Positions 25,845 to 33,889 of a stretch of DNA of 47,825 nucleotides are shown piece after piece. The stretch spans positions 1 through 47,825 of the forward strand of contig JAZTYY010000041.1 of assembly GCA_045637205.1 (NCBI GenBank), written 5' to 3'. A program made the position numbers and the translations under genes. The notes under the pieces were generated by a model, which worked only from the letters and a program-made list of their open reading frames with translations, was not told the origin of the DNA and did not search any database. This DNA is from RGIG4608 sp045637205 (GTDB lineage Bacteria > Bacillota > Clostridia > Oscillospirales > CAG-272). Position 1 is the first letter of the stretch. The number at the start of each line of letters is the position of its first letter.

Positions 25845-27902
25845 TTATTCTTCGTTTGCAGCGTTTTCTTCTTTAATCTTCATTGCAATATTCATAGGAA
25901 CCTGCTCATAGCCTGTTTCTACAAATGAGAAGCTACCTCTACCCTGTGTCATAGCACGGAGTGTGATTGTGTAGTCAAGAATTTCTGCCTTAGGAATTGT
26001 TGCGTTGATTGTTGTGTATCCGCGCTTTGCAGCAGGATCCATACCCATAACGCTACCACGTCTCTTGTTAAGGTTGGACATAACGTCACCAACGTAAGAT
26101 TCGGGAACTGTTACTGCAAGGTCACCAACGGGCTCAAGAAGAACGGGGTTAGCAAGCTTCATACATTCCTTATAAGCAAGGTTTGCAGCCATCTTGAAGG
26201 ACATTTCGTTAGAGTCAACGTCATGGTAAGAACCATCAAAGAGGTTAGCAGCAAGCTTAATTACGGGATAGCCATATACACCGCGCTTCATGGAGTCTTC
26301 AAGACCCTTCTGAACTGCAGGGTGGAAGTTCTTGGGAACTGAACCACCAACTGTGGATTCTGTAAATGTAAGACCTTCTTCTTCACCGGGGAAGAATTCA
26401 ATCTTAACGTCACCGTACTGACCGTGACCACCGGACTGCTTCTTATGTTTACCCTGAACCTGAACTCTCTTTGTGATCATTTCACGGTAAGCAATCTTGG
26501 GAAGGTCGAGTTTAACGGATACGCCAAATCTACCCTTGAGCTTTGCTTCGATAACGGAAATGTGCATATCACCCATACCGTAAAGAACAAGCTGATGTGT
26601 TTCGGGGTTGTTTTCAAACTTGATTGTCTTGTCTTCTTCACAAAGCTTTGTTACACCAAGAGAAATCTTGTCTTCATCACCCTTTGAAAGAGGAGAAATG
26701 GACTGAGCCATAAAGGGCTCGGGATATGTTGTTCTTGCATAGTGAATATCGCTATTCCAAGCAAGTGTATCACCTGTATTTGTGTTAGCAAGCTTAGCTG
26801 TCATACCGATATCGCCACAGCAAAGCACGTCAACCTCAGTCTGAGTCTTGCCCTTAACGATGTAGATGTGAGCCATCTTTTCGTTTGTATCAGTTGTTGT
26901 ATTTCTAAGGAGCATATCCTTTCTAAGTGTACCGTTCATAACCTTGAAGAAGGACATCTTACCAACGAATGGGTCGGATACTGTCTTAAATACGAAGAGA
27001 GCTGTTTCACCTTCGGGCTCGATTTCCTTTTCGTCGCCGCTTTCAAGAAGCTCAACCTTCTTAGCTGTGTGTCTGGGGAAGGATTCATCAATTACGTCAA
27101 GGAGAGTCCAAACACCCCAAAGCTTTGTAGCGGCACCACAAAGAACAGGAACGATATCACCGTGGATAACACCCTCGTGAACTGCATTAAGTGCTTCCAT
27201 AGGAGTGATTTCTTCACCCTCAAAGTACTTCATCATAAGGTCTTCGTCAGTTGTAGCAACAGCTTCCATAAGCATATCGCGATACTTTTCCATAGCCTCT
27301 ACGCTTTCAGCGGGAACGGGCTGAATGGAGTGCTGACCCTTTTCGTTAAATACGTGTGCTTCCTGCTTAATAAGGTCGATAGCACCAAGAACTCTGCCGT
27401 CCTGTACCATGGGGATGGTAAGAGGACAAATATTTTTACCGAACTTTTCATGGAGAGAGTCAAGAACTCTACCAAATCTTGCTTCGTTATCGTCAAATTT
27501 ATTAATGAAGAATGCTGTGGGAATACCTGCTTCCTGAGCGTTGTCCCAAGCGAGCTCTGTACCAACCTCGATACCAGCCTTACCGTCAACGAGGATGAGT
27601 GCAGCGTCAGCAACTCTGAGTGACTGCTTAACTTCGCCTACGAAATCAAGGAAACCGGGAGTATCAAGAACGTTGATTTTTGTGTTCTTCCACATAAAGG
27701 GAGCAACCTTTGATGCGAGAGAAAAACCACGCTTGATTTCTTCGGGATCGTAGTCGCAAACAGTTGTGCCGTCAGGAACGTTACCAAATCTGTCGGATGC
27801 GCCTGCTACGTGAAGAAGAGCTTCTGCCAAAGAAGTCTTACCACTTCCGCTGTGTCCGAGGAGCGCCAGAGTTCTGATTCTTTTTGTTTCAATGTTTTGC
27901 AT
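25845..27902 (-). CDS. Elongation factor G-like translational GTPase (EF-G2 type)
   Basis: 685 aa, full length for EF-G. G1 GHSGSGKTS at 16-24, G3 DTPGFLDF near 79, G4 NKFD near 133, then domains II to V with the HGQYGDVKIEF and MAANLAYKECM segments of domains IV-V. The P-loop GHSGSGKT differs from the GHIDAGKT of the main EF-G; this form is found in the second, EF-G-like paralogues of Firmicutes. The housekeeping fusA normally sits with rpsL/rpsG, which are not here. AAGGTAA precedes the ATG. Role in translocation versus recycling or stress cannot be decided. Confidence 0.9.
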   Translation of the reverse strand: MQNIETKRIRTLALLGHSGSGKTSLAEALLHVAGASDRFGNVPDGTTVCDYDPEEIKRGFSLASKVAPFMWKNTKINVLDTPGFLDFVGEVKQSLRVADAALILVDGKAGIEVGTELAWDNAQEAGIPTAFFINKFDDNEARFGRVLDSLHEKFGKNICPLTIPMVQDGRVLGAIDLIKQEAHVFNEKGQHSIQPVPAESVEAMEKYRDMLMEAVATTDEDLMMKYFEGEEITPMEALNAVHEGVIHGDIVPVLCGAATKLWGVWTLLDVIDESFPRHTAKKVELLESGDEKEIEPEGETALFVFKTVSDPFVGKMSFFKVMNGTLRKDMLLRNTTTDTNEKMAHIYIVKGKTQTEVDVLCCGDIGMTAKLANTNTGDTLAWNSDIHYARTTYPEPFMAQSISPLSKGDEDKISLGVTKLCEEDKTIKFENNPETHQLVLYGMGDMHISVIEAKLKGRFGVSVKLDLPKIAYREMITKRVQVQGKHKKQSGGHGQYGDVKIEFFPGEEEGLTFTESTVGGSVPKNFHPAVQKGLEDSMKRGVYGYPVIKLAANLFDGSYHDVDSNEMSFKMAANLAYKECMKLANPVLLEPVGDLAVTVPESYVGDVMSNLNKRRGSVMGMDPAAKRGYTTINATIPKAEILDYTITLRAMTQGRGSFSFVETGYEQVPMNIAMKIKEENAANEE

Positions 27903-28011
27903 AGGAATTTACCTTGCCCGGCCTTTGCCGAGCCCTTTCGAATTAGTATGTAAAATGCTAAATTATTAACCAAAATTAATATTTGGGCAATTATTTTCCA
28001 TCTTGACATCT

Positions 28012-28040
28012 ATTATACACATTTTTTCTTTATTTTTCAA
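28012..28040 (-). promoter_or_regulatory. Promoter of the EF-G-like gene
   Basis: Reverse strand TTGAAA (28040-28035), 17-bp spacer, TATAAT (28017-28012). The predicted leader is about 100 nt. Confidence 0.7.
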
Positions 28041-28305
28041 TAGATTTTTTGATATTTATAGACACCGTATGTAGAAATTAAGGCGCATTTTTTGTACAAT
28101 TTTCACAATAATATTATTATATATAATCTACGCGCCCAAAAATTTCACTTTTCTTCGTCTTTTTTCCGTTTACCCTTGTTAGCTTTTTTCACTTATTCAG
28201 TCAAAGAAAACATCTAAATACTATTGCTATCAAGACTTGTTAGTAGATAATTAAAGGTAATATAAATCAAAAAAGTATCATTTTGAAAATATTTTTAAAA
28301 ATATT

Positions 28306-28344
28306 GAACAAATGTTTGCATTTTGCAAAAAAGTGTGCTATAAT
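28306..28344 (+). promoter_or_regulatory. lexA promoter with overlapping LexA (SOS) box
   Basis: GAACAAATGTTT (28306-28317) matches the Bacillus-type SOS box GAAC-N4-GTTC except for the last base. It overlaps the -35 element TTGCAT (28316-28321); after 17 bp comes TATAAT (28339-28344). The layout fits LexA repressing its own gene. Confidence 0.72.
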
Positions 28345-28377
28345 AGTATCAATAAATTGATAATAGGGAGATTTTTT

Positions 28378-28986
28378 ATGAAAAAGGACCTCACAAAAAA
28401 GGAAAAATTGGTATTTGACTACCTTGTAAAAGCCATAAATGAAAACGGATTTGCTCCATCCGTTCGCGATATTGTTGCAGATCTTGGAATTAAGAGCACG
28501 TCCAGTGTACACCTCTATTTACATAATCTTGAGGCAAAGGGATTTATCGAGCAGGATGCCGGCAAAAAAAGAACACTCCGTCTTTGCGCACCCTATGCAA
28601 AAGCTGCGGGCAGAGTGCCTCTTTTGGGCTCAATCACAGCGGGTAGCCCCATTCTCGCCGTTGAGAATTTCGAGGGCTATGTTGATCTGCCCTGGAATAG
28701 CGCAAAGTACTCTTCAGAGGAGCTTTTCGCACTCAAGGTTAAGGGCGAGAGTATGATTGAGGCAGGAATTTTTGACGGTGACGTGGTTATCGTGCGCAAG
28801 ACGAGTTACGCTGATAATGGGCAAATCGTAGTTGCGCTCATCGAGGACGAGGCAACCGTTAAAAGCTTTTATAAGGAGGACGGACATTTCCGCCTTCAGC
28901 CCGAGAATAGCACAATGCAGCCGATTATCGTTGACGAGGTAGCACTCCTTGGCACAGTTGTGGCAAGCTTTAGACAGTATGAATAG
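28378..28986 (+). CDS. lexA: SOS-response repressor LexA
   Basis: 202 aa from ATG 28378, which has AGGGAG upstream. An N-terminal winged helix (residues 1-65; SVRDIVADLGIKSTSSVHLYL) binds DNA. The self-cleavage site Ala77-Gly78 lies in KAAGRVP. The S24 peptidase dyad is S125 in KGESM and K162 in ATVKSF. DNA damage through RecA would trigger cleavage. A SOS box overlaps its promoter. Monocistronic; no SOS partner gene is adjacent. Confidence 0.97.
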   Translation: MKKDLTKKEKLVFDYLVKAINENGFAPSVRDIVADLGIKSTSSVHLYLHNLEAKGFIEQDAGKKRTLRLCAPYAKAAGRVPLLGSITAGSPILAVENFEGYVDLPWNSAKYSSEELFALKVKGESMIEAGIFDGDVVIVRKTSYADNGQIVVALIEDEATVKSFYKEDGHFRLQPENSTMQPIIVDEVALLGTVVASFRQYE

Positions 28987-28990
28987 GCAA

Positions 28991-29022
28991 AAAAGGGGCA
29001 TTTTTTGCCCCTTGAAATTTTT
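28991..29022 (+). terminator. lexA terminator
   Basis: Stem AAGGGGCA/TGCCCCTT with T-rich loop and tail. Confidence 0.8.
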
Positions 29023-29045
29023 TTGAAATTTTTTTCAAAAAGGTA

Positions 29046-29073
29046 TTGACATTTTCGAAAAATAGTGTATAAT
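29046..29073 (+). promoter_or_regulatory. Promoter of tRNA-Leu(GAG)
   Basis: TTGACA (29046-29051), 16-bp spacer, TATAAT (29068-29073), 28 bp before the tRNA. Confidence 0.85.
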
Positions 29074-29101
29074 ATCGTTGTTGTGTTAATAAACACGGCA
29101 T

Positions 29102-29184
29102 GCGAGAGTGGCGGAACAGGCAGACGCGCACGTTTGAGGGGCGTGTGGGAGACCGTACGGGTTCGATTCCCGTCTCTCGCACCA
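29102..29184 (+). tRNA. tRNA-Leu (anticodon GAG)
   Basis: 83 nt with encoded CCA. Acceptor GCGAGAG pairs with CTCTCGC, discriminator A. Anticodon arm CACGT-TTGAGGG-GCGTG gives GAG, reading CUC and CUU. Variable arm TGGGAGACCGTA and TpsiC arm ACGGGTTCGATTCCCGT are class II and canonical. The accessory cassette island begins some 270 bp downstream. Confidence 0.95.
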
Positions 29185-29224
29185 AACATAAAAGGGAGAG
29201 CAAAAGCTCTCCCTTTTATGTTTT
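29185..29224 (+). terminator. Terminator of tRNA-Leu(GAG)
   Basis: Stem AACATAAAAGGGAGAGC/GCTCTCCCTTTTATGTT, then TT. Confidence 0.9.
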
Positions 29225-29453
29225 GTATGAGGTGAGGAATTTAATCTGTCCCTCGAATGCCTGCATTCGAGGATCGGGTGCGACGCCGCGCGTGAAATTT
29301 GATGAAATTCGATAACAACATTGGCGCGCCCAGCAATCGACTTGCGCTCTTGCGACCGCATTTTGCAAGCAAAACCGTCGGATTGCAAATAGAACGTTCC
29401 GTGCTCGCACGGGAACTCCGCGACGAATTTAGTTCACGCAAGTGAACCTTCCC
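29225..29453. other. Non-coding segment between the tRNA and the cassette island
   Basis: Richer in G and C than its flanks. It holds three tight hairpins: CCTCGAATGC/GCATTCGAGG at about 29250, TTCCGTG/CACGGGAA at about 29397, and GTTCAC-GCAA-GTGAAC at about 29431. Frames are open across it but have no ribosome site or recognisable protein. It may be a decayed end of an earlier insertion at the tRNA. Confidence 0.5.
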
Positions 29454-29831
29454 GTCTTTTTCAGTTAAATCCGCCTTCTGCGGAATAAATCCACTTACGT
29501 GGATGAAATCACTTTGTGATGAAATCTTGCTTCGCAAGGTTATATTAGGCGGATTTGATTTCATCTGAGGTGGCACACCGAAGATTTCATCCGAGCTTGC
29601 TCGGATTTCATCCTGCAAAGCAGGATTTCATTAAATTTATTAGCGTAAAAGCAGGCTTGCCGGGATTGTTTTCACCCTTGCAAGCCCTTTTTGTTTTTAC
29701 CCGTAAAATACAAATCGTTCACTTTATACCCCTTTCGTTCACTTTGTGGGGTATCATTCACTTTTTGATTTGGTTAAAAATTTCTTGATTTTGGTTAGAT
29801 ATTATGCTATAATAAACTCACCGATAAATAA
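29454..29831 (+). repeat. Cassette 5' repeat R1 (hairpin array + terminator + promoter)
   Basis: 378 bp, matching R2 at 30603 over its whole length. Parts in order: multi-hairpin array (29463-29633); terminator-like stem GGCTTGC/GCAAGCC with T-tail (29651-29698); an inverted repeat ATACCCC/GGGGTAT with repeated GTTCACTTT around it (about 29717-29765); and an outward promoter TTGATT-17-TATAAT (29785-29813). It ends 15-20 bp before the cargo gene's ribosome site. Array stems differ from R2 but remain paired. Confidence 0.92.
29785..29813 (+). promoter_or_regulatory. Promoter at the end of R1, driving the acetyltransferase
   Basis: TTGATT (29785-29790), 17-bp spacer, TATAAT (29808-29813). Confidence 0.8.
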
Positions 29832-29849
29832 ATTTATAGGAGAATAGAT

Positions 29850-30470
29850 ATGACAGAACACGAAAAAATGTTGAAAGGTTGGATGATTTACGACCCTTTC
29901 ACCGAAGGTATGGCGGAAGAAAGAACAAAAGCCCACAAACTTTGCAAACTTTATAATGATACGTTTGAAACAGACGTGGAAGAACGGGAAAAGATTTTGA
30001 ATGAGTTGTTGCCAAATAAGGGCGAAAATATATATCTGCAAGGTCCGATTTATTTTGATTTTGGCGTAAATACGTTTATCGGAAAAGGCAGTTATGCAAA
30101 TTTCAATTTTACCGTTTTAGACGAAGGAAAAGTAACGATCGGGGAAAACGTATTTATCGGTCCTAACGTTTCTCTTTTAACAGCCATTCACCCCTTACGT
30201 TATCAAGAAAGAAATTCATTTTATAATCAAACTACTGGGAATGTAACTAATTTAGAATATACAAAACCTATAACTATCGGCAATAATTGTTGGATTGCCG
30301 CAAACGTAATAATTTGCGGTGGTGTAACAATCGGGGACGGTTCGGTAATCGGCGCAGGTTCGGTTGTTACAAAGAATATTCCAGAGAATAGTTTAGCGGT
30401 GGGAAATCCGTGCCGAGTTATTCGCGAAATAACAGAAAAAGATGATATACTCAATAAACAGGAAATATAA
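29850..30470 (+). CDS. Maltose/galactoside O-acetyltransferase-like hexapeptide protein (cassette 1 cargo)
   Basis: 206 aa. An N-terminal Maa-type helical domain (EKMLKGWMIYDPFTEGMAEERTKAHKLC, residues 4-31, in parts) is followed by a left-handed beta-helix with isoleucine-rich hexapeptides: VTIGENVFIGPNVSL, TAIHPL with the catalytic histidine, PITIGNNCWIAANVIICGG and VTIGDGSVIGAGSVV. Such enzymes acetylate sugars using acetyl-CoA; sugar specificity cannot be read. AGGAG lies 8 bp before ATG 29850. It lies between R1 and the T1 element, with its own promoter. Confidence 0.93.
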   Translation: MTEHEKMLKGWMIYDPFTEGMAEERTKAHKLCKLYNDTFETDVEEREKILNELLPNKGENIYLQGPIYFDFGVNTFIGKGSYANFNFTVLDEGKVTIGENVFIGPNVSLLTAIHPLRYQERNSFYNQTTGNVTNLEYTKPITIGNNCWIAANVIICGGVTIGDGSVIGAGSVVTKNIPENSLAVGNPCRVIREITEKDDILNKQEI

Positions 30471-30494
30471 GCATTAAATAAATTCCAATTTATC

Positions 30495-30571
30495 GAACTA
30501 AAAATGGGTGCAAAGCCTAATAGGAAAATGCACCCATATAAAAATGATATCAAAATTTTAGATTACTCACA
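30495..30571 (+). repeat. Cassette 3' element T1
   Basis: 77 bp. A hairpin ATGGGTGCA/TGCACCCAT with an inner CCTAATAGG palindrome, then the conserved tail ATATAAAAAT.ATATCAAAATTTTAGATTACTCACA. A second copy (T2) ends cassette 2 at 31531-31627. Confidence 0.85.
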
Positions 30572-30611
30572 GAAAAAGACTCAGGATTGGATACAATCTT
30601 GAGTCTTTTTC
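30572..30611 (+). terminator. Terminator-like hairpin between T1 and R2
   Basis: Stem GAAAAAGACTCAGGATTG/CAATCTTGAGTCTTTTTC. It closely matches the tRNA-Leu(CAG) terminator at 18663-18702, and in both places it abuts a hairpin array. Confidence 0.82.
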
Positions 30612-30979
30612 AGTTAAATCCGCCTTCTGCGGAATAAATCCACTTACGTGGATGAAATCGCTACGCGATGAAATCTGCCTTACGGCAAGGTTATGATGGC
30701 GGATTTGATTTCATCTGAGGTGGCACACCGAAGATTTCATCCGAGTTCACTCGGATTTCATCCTGCAAAGCAGGATTTCATTAAATTTATTAGCGTAAAA
30801 GCAGGCTTGCCGGGATTGTTTTCACCCTTGCAAGCCCTTTTTGTTTTTACCCGTAAAATACAAATCGTTCACTTTATACCCCTTCGTTCACTTTATGGGG
30901 TATCGTTCAATTACTGATTGCCGAGAAACGCCTTGATTTTGGTTGAATTTTGTGATATAATAAACTCAGCGATAAATAT
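30603..30979 (+). repeat. Cassette 5' repeat R2
   Basis: 377 bp, same order of parts as R1: array (30611-30785), terminator (30801-30848), ATACCCC/GGGGTAT inverted repeat, promoter (30933-30961). The first 170 bp and the middle are nearly identical to R1; the last 70 bp diverge except for the promoter. Three array stems differ from R1 by paired changes, for example TCGC-TAC-GCGA here against TCAC-TTT-GTGA in R1. Confidence 0.92.
30933..30961 (+). promoter_or_regulatory. Promoter at the end of R2, driving the small-gene pair
   Basis: TTGATT (30933-30938), 17-bp spacer, TATAAT (30956-30961), leaving a leader of about 95 nt before the first small gene. Confidence 0.78.
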
Positions 30980-31063
30980 AGAGTTTATGCAAAGTGAAAT
31001 AAAGCTTATCGAAGTACTGGAATGGGAGAAGTAGGAGAACTAAAACGAATATGAGGAGTCAAA

Positions 31064-31258
31064 ATGGCAAAAGTAATCGATAATTTTAAGGTTGGAAAAC
31101 ATCTAATTATTGTATTAGACAGTATTGAAAAAGACTTTACCAAAATAGAAATTGAAGGAACACTGTATGATGCAACCATAGCGTATGATATCCCCAATGC
31201 CATTTCTATCGAGAGCAACAATGATTTTATAGGAAAAACGGTAAAATTCTATGGTTAA
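31064..31258 (+). CDS. Hypothetical small protein, cassette 2 cargo, first gene
   Basis: 64 aa, acidic-neutral, alternating hydrophobic pattern that suggests a small beta-barrel (KVGKHLIIVLDSIEKDF, KIEIEGTLYDATIAYDI). GAGGAG lies 5 bp before ATG 31064, which supports real translation. Its last 8 bp overlap the next gene. No family recognised. A small protein pair under its own promoter in a mobile-looking cassette could be toxin-antitoxin or defence related, but nothing in the sequence shows that. Confidence 0.7.
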   Translation: MAKVIDNFKVGKHLIIVLDSIEKDFTKIEIEGTLYDATIAYDIPNAISIESNNDFIGKTVKFYG

Positions 31259-31493
31259 ACTAAAGAACATTGTTATAAATGGAAACACAGCAAAATGCGA
31301 TATATACCCCGAAGATAGTCGTGCAAATGGTTCTCTTGAAGTGAATTTGCAAACCAAAGAAATAATAAGTTATACATTACCTGTTGGATACGAATGGTGT
31401 GAAAATCATATTGCACACGCAAAGAATTATTTAGTTGATATTAGTAAATCGAATAGCGAGATTTCAACAGAAAAACTTATAATGTGGTATTAA
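31251..31493 (+). CDS. Hypothetical small protein, cassette 2 cargo, second gene
   Basis: 80 aa, predicted soluble, beta-rich first half (LKNIVINGNTAKCDIYPED) with a helical end (CENHIAHAKNYLVDI). No strong ribosome site; the 8-bp overlap with the preceding gene points to translational coupling. No family recognised. It ends 37 bp before the T2 element. Confidence 0.65.
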   Translation: MVKLKNIVINGNTAKCDIYPEDSRANGSLEVNLQTKEIISYTLPVGYEWCENHIAHAKNYLVDISKSNSEISTEKLIMWY

Positions 31494-31530
31494 GCAAATT
31501 ATCTATGCTACAAGACAAAGGAGACAAGTC

Positions 31531-31627
31531 GAACTAAAACAGGTGCAAACACCTATAGGAAAATTCACCCATAACTCTAAAATTTGCACCCATATAAAAA
31601 TGGTATCAAAATTTTAGATTACTCACA
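31531..31627 (+). repeat. Cassette 3' element T2
   Basis: 97 bp. Shares GAACTAAAA, the GGTGCAAA..CCTATAGGAAAAT hairpin and the same tail (TATCAAAATTTTAGATTACTCACA) with T1, plus about 20 extra bases that duplicate the CACCCATA part. It ends exactly where the feo operon terminator starts. Confidence 0.83.
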
Positions 31628-31633
31628 AATAAT

Positions 31634-31665
31634 GAAAAAGGTCACGGAAATCCGTGACCTTTTTC
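31634..31665 (-). terminator. Terminator of the feo operon, usable from both sides
   Basis: Perfect stem GAAAAAGGTCACGGA/TCCGTGACCTTTTTC, with T-runs outward on both strands. Confidence 0.88.
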
Positions 31666-31685
31666 ATTTATCTTATTTTATTTTA

Positions 31686-31838
31686 TTACTTTTGAGAATT
31701 ACAGGAGCCACTACATCTATCACCGTGTGGACAACCGATGCACTTATTTCCCTTCTTCTTTTGCTTACCAACGTAAATCAACACCGAAAGGGCTATGGCA
31801 ACCAAAATTACAACTACAATAACGTCAGTCAGATTCAT
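31686..31838 (-). CDS. FeoB-associated Cys-rich membrane protein
   Basis: 50 aa. One N-terminal membrane helix (residues 4-23), a basic KQKKKG stop-transfer, then a cysteine cluster C33-x2-C36-P...C42-x3-C46 of the pattern CIGCPHGDRCSGSC. This small protein is commonly found directly after FeoB in Clostridia and may hold or pass on Fe(II), though this is not proven. It starts 8 bp after the feoB stop codon and shares the operon. Confidence 0.9.
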   Translation of the reverse strand: MNLTDVIVVVILVAIALSVLIYVGKQKKKGNKCIGCPHGDRCSGSCNSQK

Positions 31839-31846
31839 ATTCCACC

Positions 31847-33835
31847 TCACGCGCTCTTTTTAGCCTTACTCTTTTTTGCCTTGATTGAAAGAATCACAAT
31901 CACAAGCGCAAAAACTACCACAGCCAAAAGTCCAAGCAATGCCGCGCCCACGTTAAGAGTTGTAGGAGACGTAATAAGTGTTCCCACAGTATAAACGAGG
32001 TACGCTATTGTATAACCGATGCCAAGCTGAAGTGCAATGCCACCAAAGAGCCACTTTGTGCTCTTCATTTCGGCATTCATCGCGCCAATTGCAGCAAAGC
32101 AAGGGGGTGAGAAAAGATTGAACATAAGATATGCAAGCGCCGCCACCTTTGAAATTGCCATAACTCCTGCAATTTCAGCACCTGCGCCCTCCATCATTGC
32201 AAGCTCCTCGGTATCAATGAGATTTTCAAGTCCCACAAAGCACACCGCAAGCGTTCCAACAACGTTCTCCTTTGCAATAAATCCTGTAATAACCGCCGCA
32301 GCAAGCTCCCAAGAAAGAACTCCAACAATGGGCACAAGAAGATATGCAAACGGCCCTGCAATAGACGAGAGAATTGACTCATCCGCATGCTCGGCAACAG
32401 TTAAATTCCAAGTGAACGTTTGCATAATTTGAACGACCATATTGCAAAGCAAAATGATTGTCGCCGCCTTCACAATATAAGACCAACCACGCGCAAGCAT
32501 TGATTTTAATGCGCCAAGAACGGATGGCACCTTGTATTCGGGAAGCTCCATGATAAAGAAGGATTTTCTTCCCTTTGTGCCTGTAACTGCGTTGATAATG
32601 AGCGCACCCACGAATATTACAACGATGCCAAGGAAGTACATCAAGGTGCTAACCCAACCGCTATCCTCAAAAAATGCACCTGCAAAAAGTGCGATAACGG
32701 GAATCTTTGCGCCACAGGGCATAAAGGGTGCCAAAAGCGCCGCCGCCCTTCTCTCTCTTTCATTCTTGATTGTACGCGAAGCCATTACACCGGGAACGGC
32801 ACAGCCAAGTGAAATTACAAAAGGAATAACTGACTTGCCTGAAAGTCCAACGCGCTTGAAAATTGGATCAAGCACAACAGCCGCACGACTCATATATCCG
32901 CAATCCTCAAGAAGCGCGATAAGGAAATACATAACCATTACAAGCGGCAAAAAGCCAACAACGGCAACCACACCACCGATGACTCCGTCAACTAAAATTG
33001 CTGAAAGGAAGGGATCTGCGTCCGCTAAAAGCTCACCAATCCAACCTTGGAAGGCTTCAAGCCAACCAACCAAAAGATCCGCTATGGGAGTTCCCACCCA
33101 AACCTGTGAAATTTGGAAAACCAAGAACATAACGCAGGCAAAAATCGGGATTCCCAACCACTTGTTAGTTAAAATATCATCAATTTTATCACTTAAACTA
33201 AGCTCACTGGACAAAATCTTGCGAGTTTCAACTTTCTCAACTATTTTATTTACAAATTCAAATCTTTTTTTGTCCGCCAAAAGTGACTCTTCCTTGCTTG
33301 AAAACTCACCTTTTTCTTGAACGTAGGGCGCATCTTGTTTATTACCTGCCACAGAAACGGCAGTTTCAACAAGTTCCTTAAGACCATCGTTATTGATTGC
33401 GGTTGTACTAACCACGGGACAACCGAGCTTTTTTGAAAGGAGCTCAACGTCGATCTTAGTTTCCTTCTTTTCGTTTACATCACTCTTGTTCAAAGCCACA
33501 ACAACTGGAATGCCAAGCTCCAAAAGCTGTGTTGTGAAAAACAGGCTTCTTGAAAGATTGGAAGCATCAACAATGTTGATAATAACATCGGGATTTTCAT
33601 TTTTCACATAGGTGCTTGTTACACTTTCCTCATTGGTGAAGGGTGACATCGAATATGCACCGGGAAGGTCAACAGCAATCAGCTTCTTTTCACCGGTGTA
33701 TGCACTTTTTATGGGGTATTCTTTTTTATCTACTGTAACACCCGCCCAGTTTCCGACCTTTTCACTTCGACCCGTGAGCGCATTGTACATAGTGGTCTTT
33801 CCCGAATTGGGATTACCTGCTAAAGCTATTCTCAT
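31847..33835 (-). CDS. feoB: Ferrous iron transporter B
   Basis: 662 aa from ATG 33835, 7 bp after GGAGA; longer starts lack a ribosome site. N-terminal G domain: G1 GNPNSGKT at 7-14, G2 region NWAGVTV, G3 DLPGAYSM near 53, G4 NKSD near 119. A helical insulation domain follows to about 220, then the polytopic pore with the two Gate motifs (SLGCAVPGVMASRTI and a C-terminal FNLFSPPCFAAIGA). Cytoplasmic-membrane Fe(II) uptake driven or gated by GTP. Preceded by feoA and an iron-box palindrome. Confidence 0.97.
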   Translation of the reverse strand: MRIALAGNPNSGKTTMYNALTGRSEKVGNWAGVTVDKKEYPIKSAYTGEKKLIAVDLPGAYSMSPFTNEESVTSTYVKNENPDVIINIVDASNLSRSLFFTTQLLELGIPVVVALNKSDVNEKKETKIDVELLSKKLGCPVVSTTAINNDGLKELVETAVSVAGNKQDAPYVQEKGEFSSKEESLLADKKRFEFVNKIVEKVETRKILSSELSLSDKIDDILTNKWLGIPIFACVMFLVFQISQVWVGTPIADLLVGWLEAFQGWIGELLADADPFLSAILVDGVIGGVVAVVGFLPLVMVMYFLIALLEDCGYMSRAAVVLDPIFKRVGLSGKSVIPFVISLGCAVPGVMASRTIKNERERRAAALLAPFMPCGAKIPVIALFAGAFFEDSGWVSTLMYFLGIVVIFVGALIINAVTGTKGRKSFFIMELPEYKVPSVLGALKSMLARGWSYIVKAATIILLCNMVVQIMQTFTWNLTVAEHADESILSSIAGPFAYLLVPIVGVLSWELAAAVITGFIAKENVVGTLAVCFVGLENLIDTEELAMMEGAGAEIAGVMAISKVAALAYLMFNLFSPPCFAAIGAMNAEMKSTKWLFGGIALQLGIGYTIAYLVYTVGTLITSPTTLNVGAALLGLLAVVVFALVIVILSIKAKKSKAKKSA

Positions 33836-33889
33836 ATTTTTCTCCAAATGTATATAAGTAAAATTCAACTAAATTAATAGCAAATCAAA

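Larger units (their letters stand above)
27903..28377. other. 475-bp divergent intergenic region between the EF-G-like gene and lexA
   Basis: Very AT-rich. It holds the two outward promoters listed separately and a LexA-type box. A GGCCTTTGCCGAGCC stretch near 27920 is the only GC-rich patch. The middle part (28050-28290) shows no gene, tRNA or clear hairpin. Confidence 0.6.

Noticed and set aside
26742..27623. 293-codon open frame opposite the EF-G-like gene
   Set aside because: Antisense shadow of a conserved gene; composition (many Cys, Phe, His) and lack of a ribosome site are typical of such shadows.
29241..29618. Reverse-strand frames between tRNA-Leu(GAG) and R1
   Set aside because: They run over the hairpin array and the tRNA antisense, with no ribosome site or recognisable domain.
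18496..30785. Hairpin arrays considered as CRISPR
   Set aside because: The constant part is only 5-9 bp and the variable parts are palindromes of 11-20 bp; no cas gene is present.
29454..31627. Cassette island considered as a classical integron
   Set aside because: No tyrosine integrase, no attI, cassettes carry their own promoters, and the T elements do not show the R-box core sites of attC.
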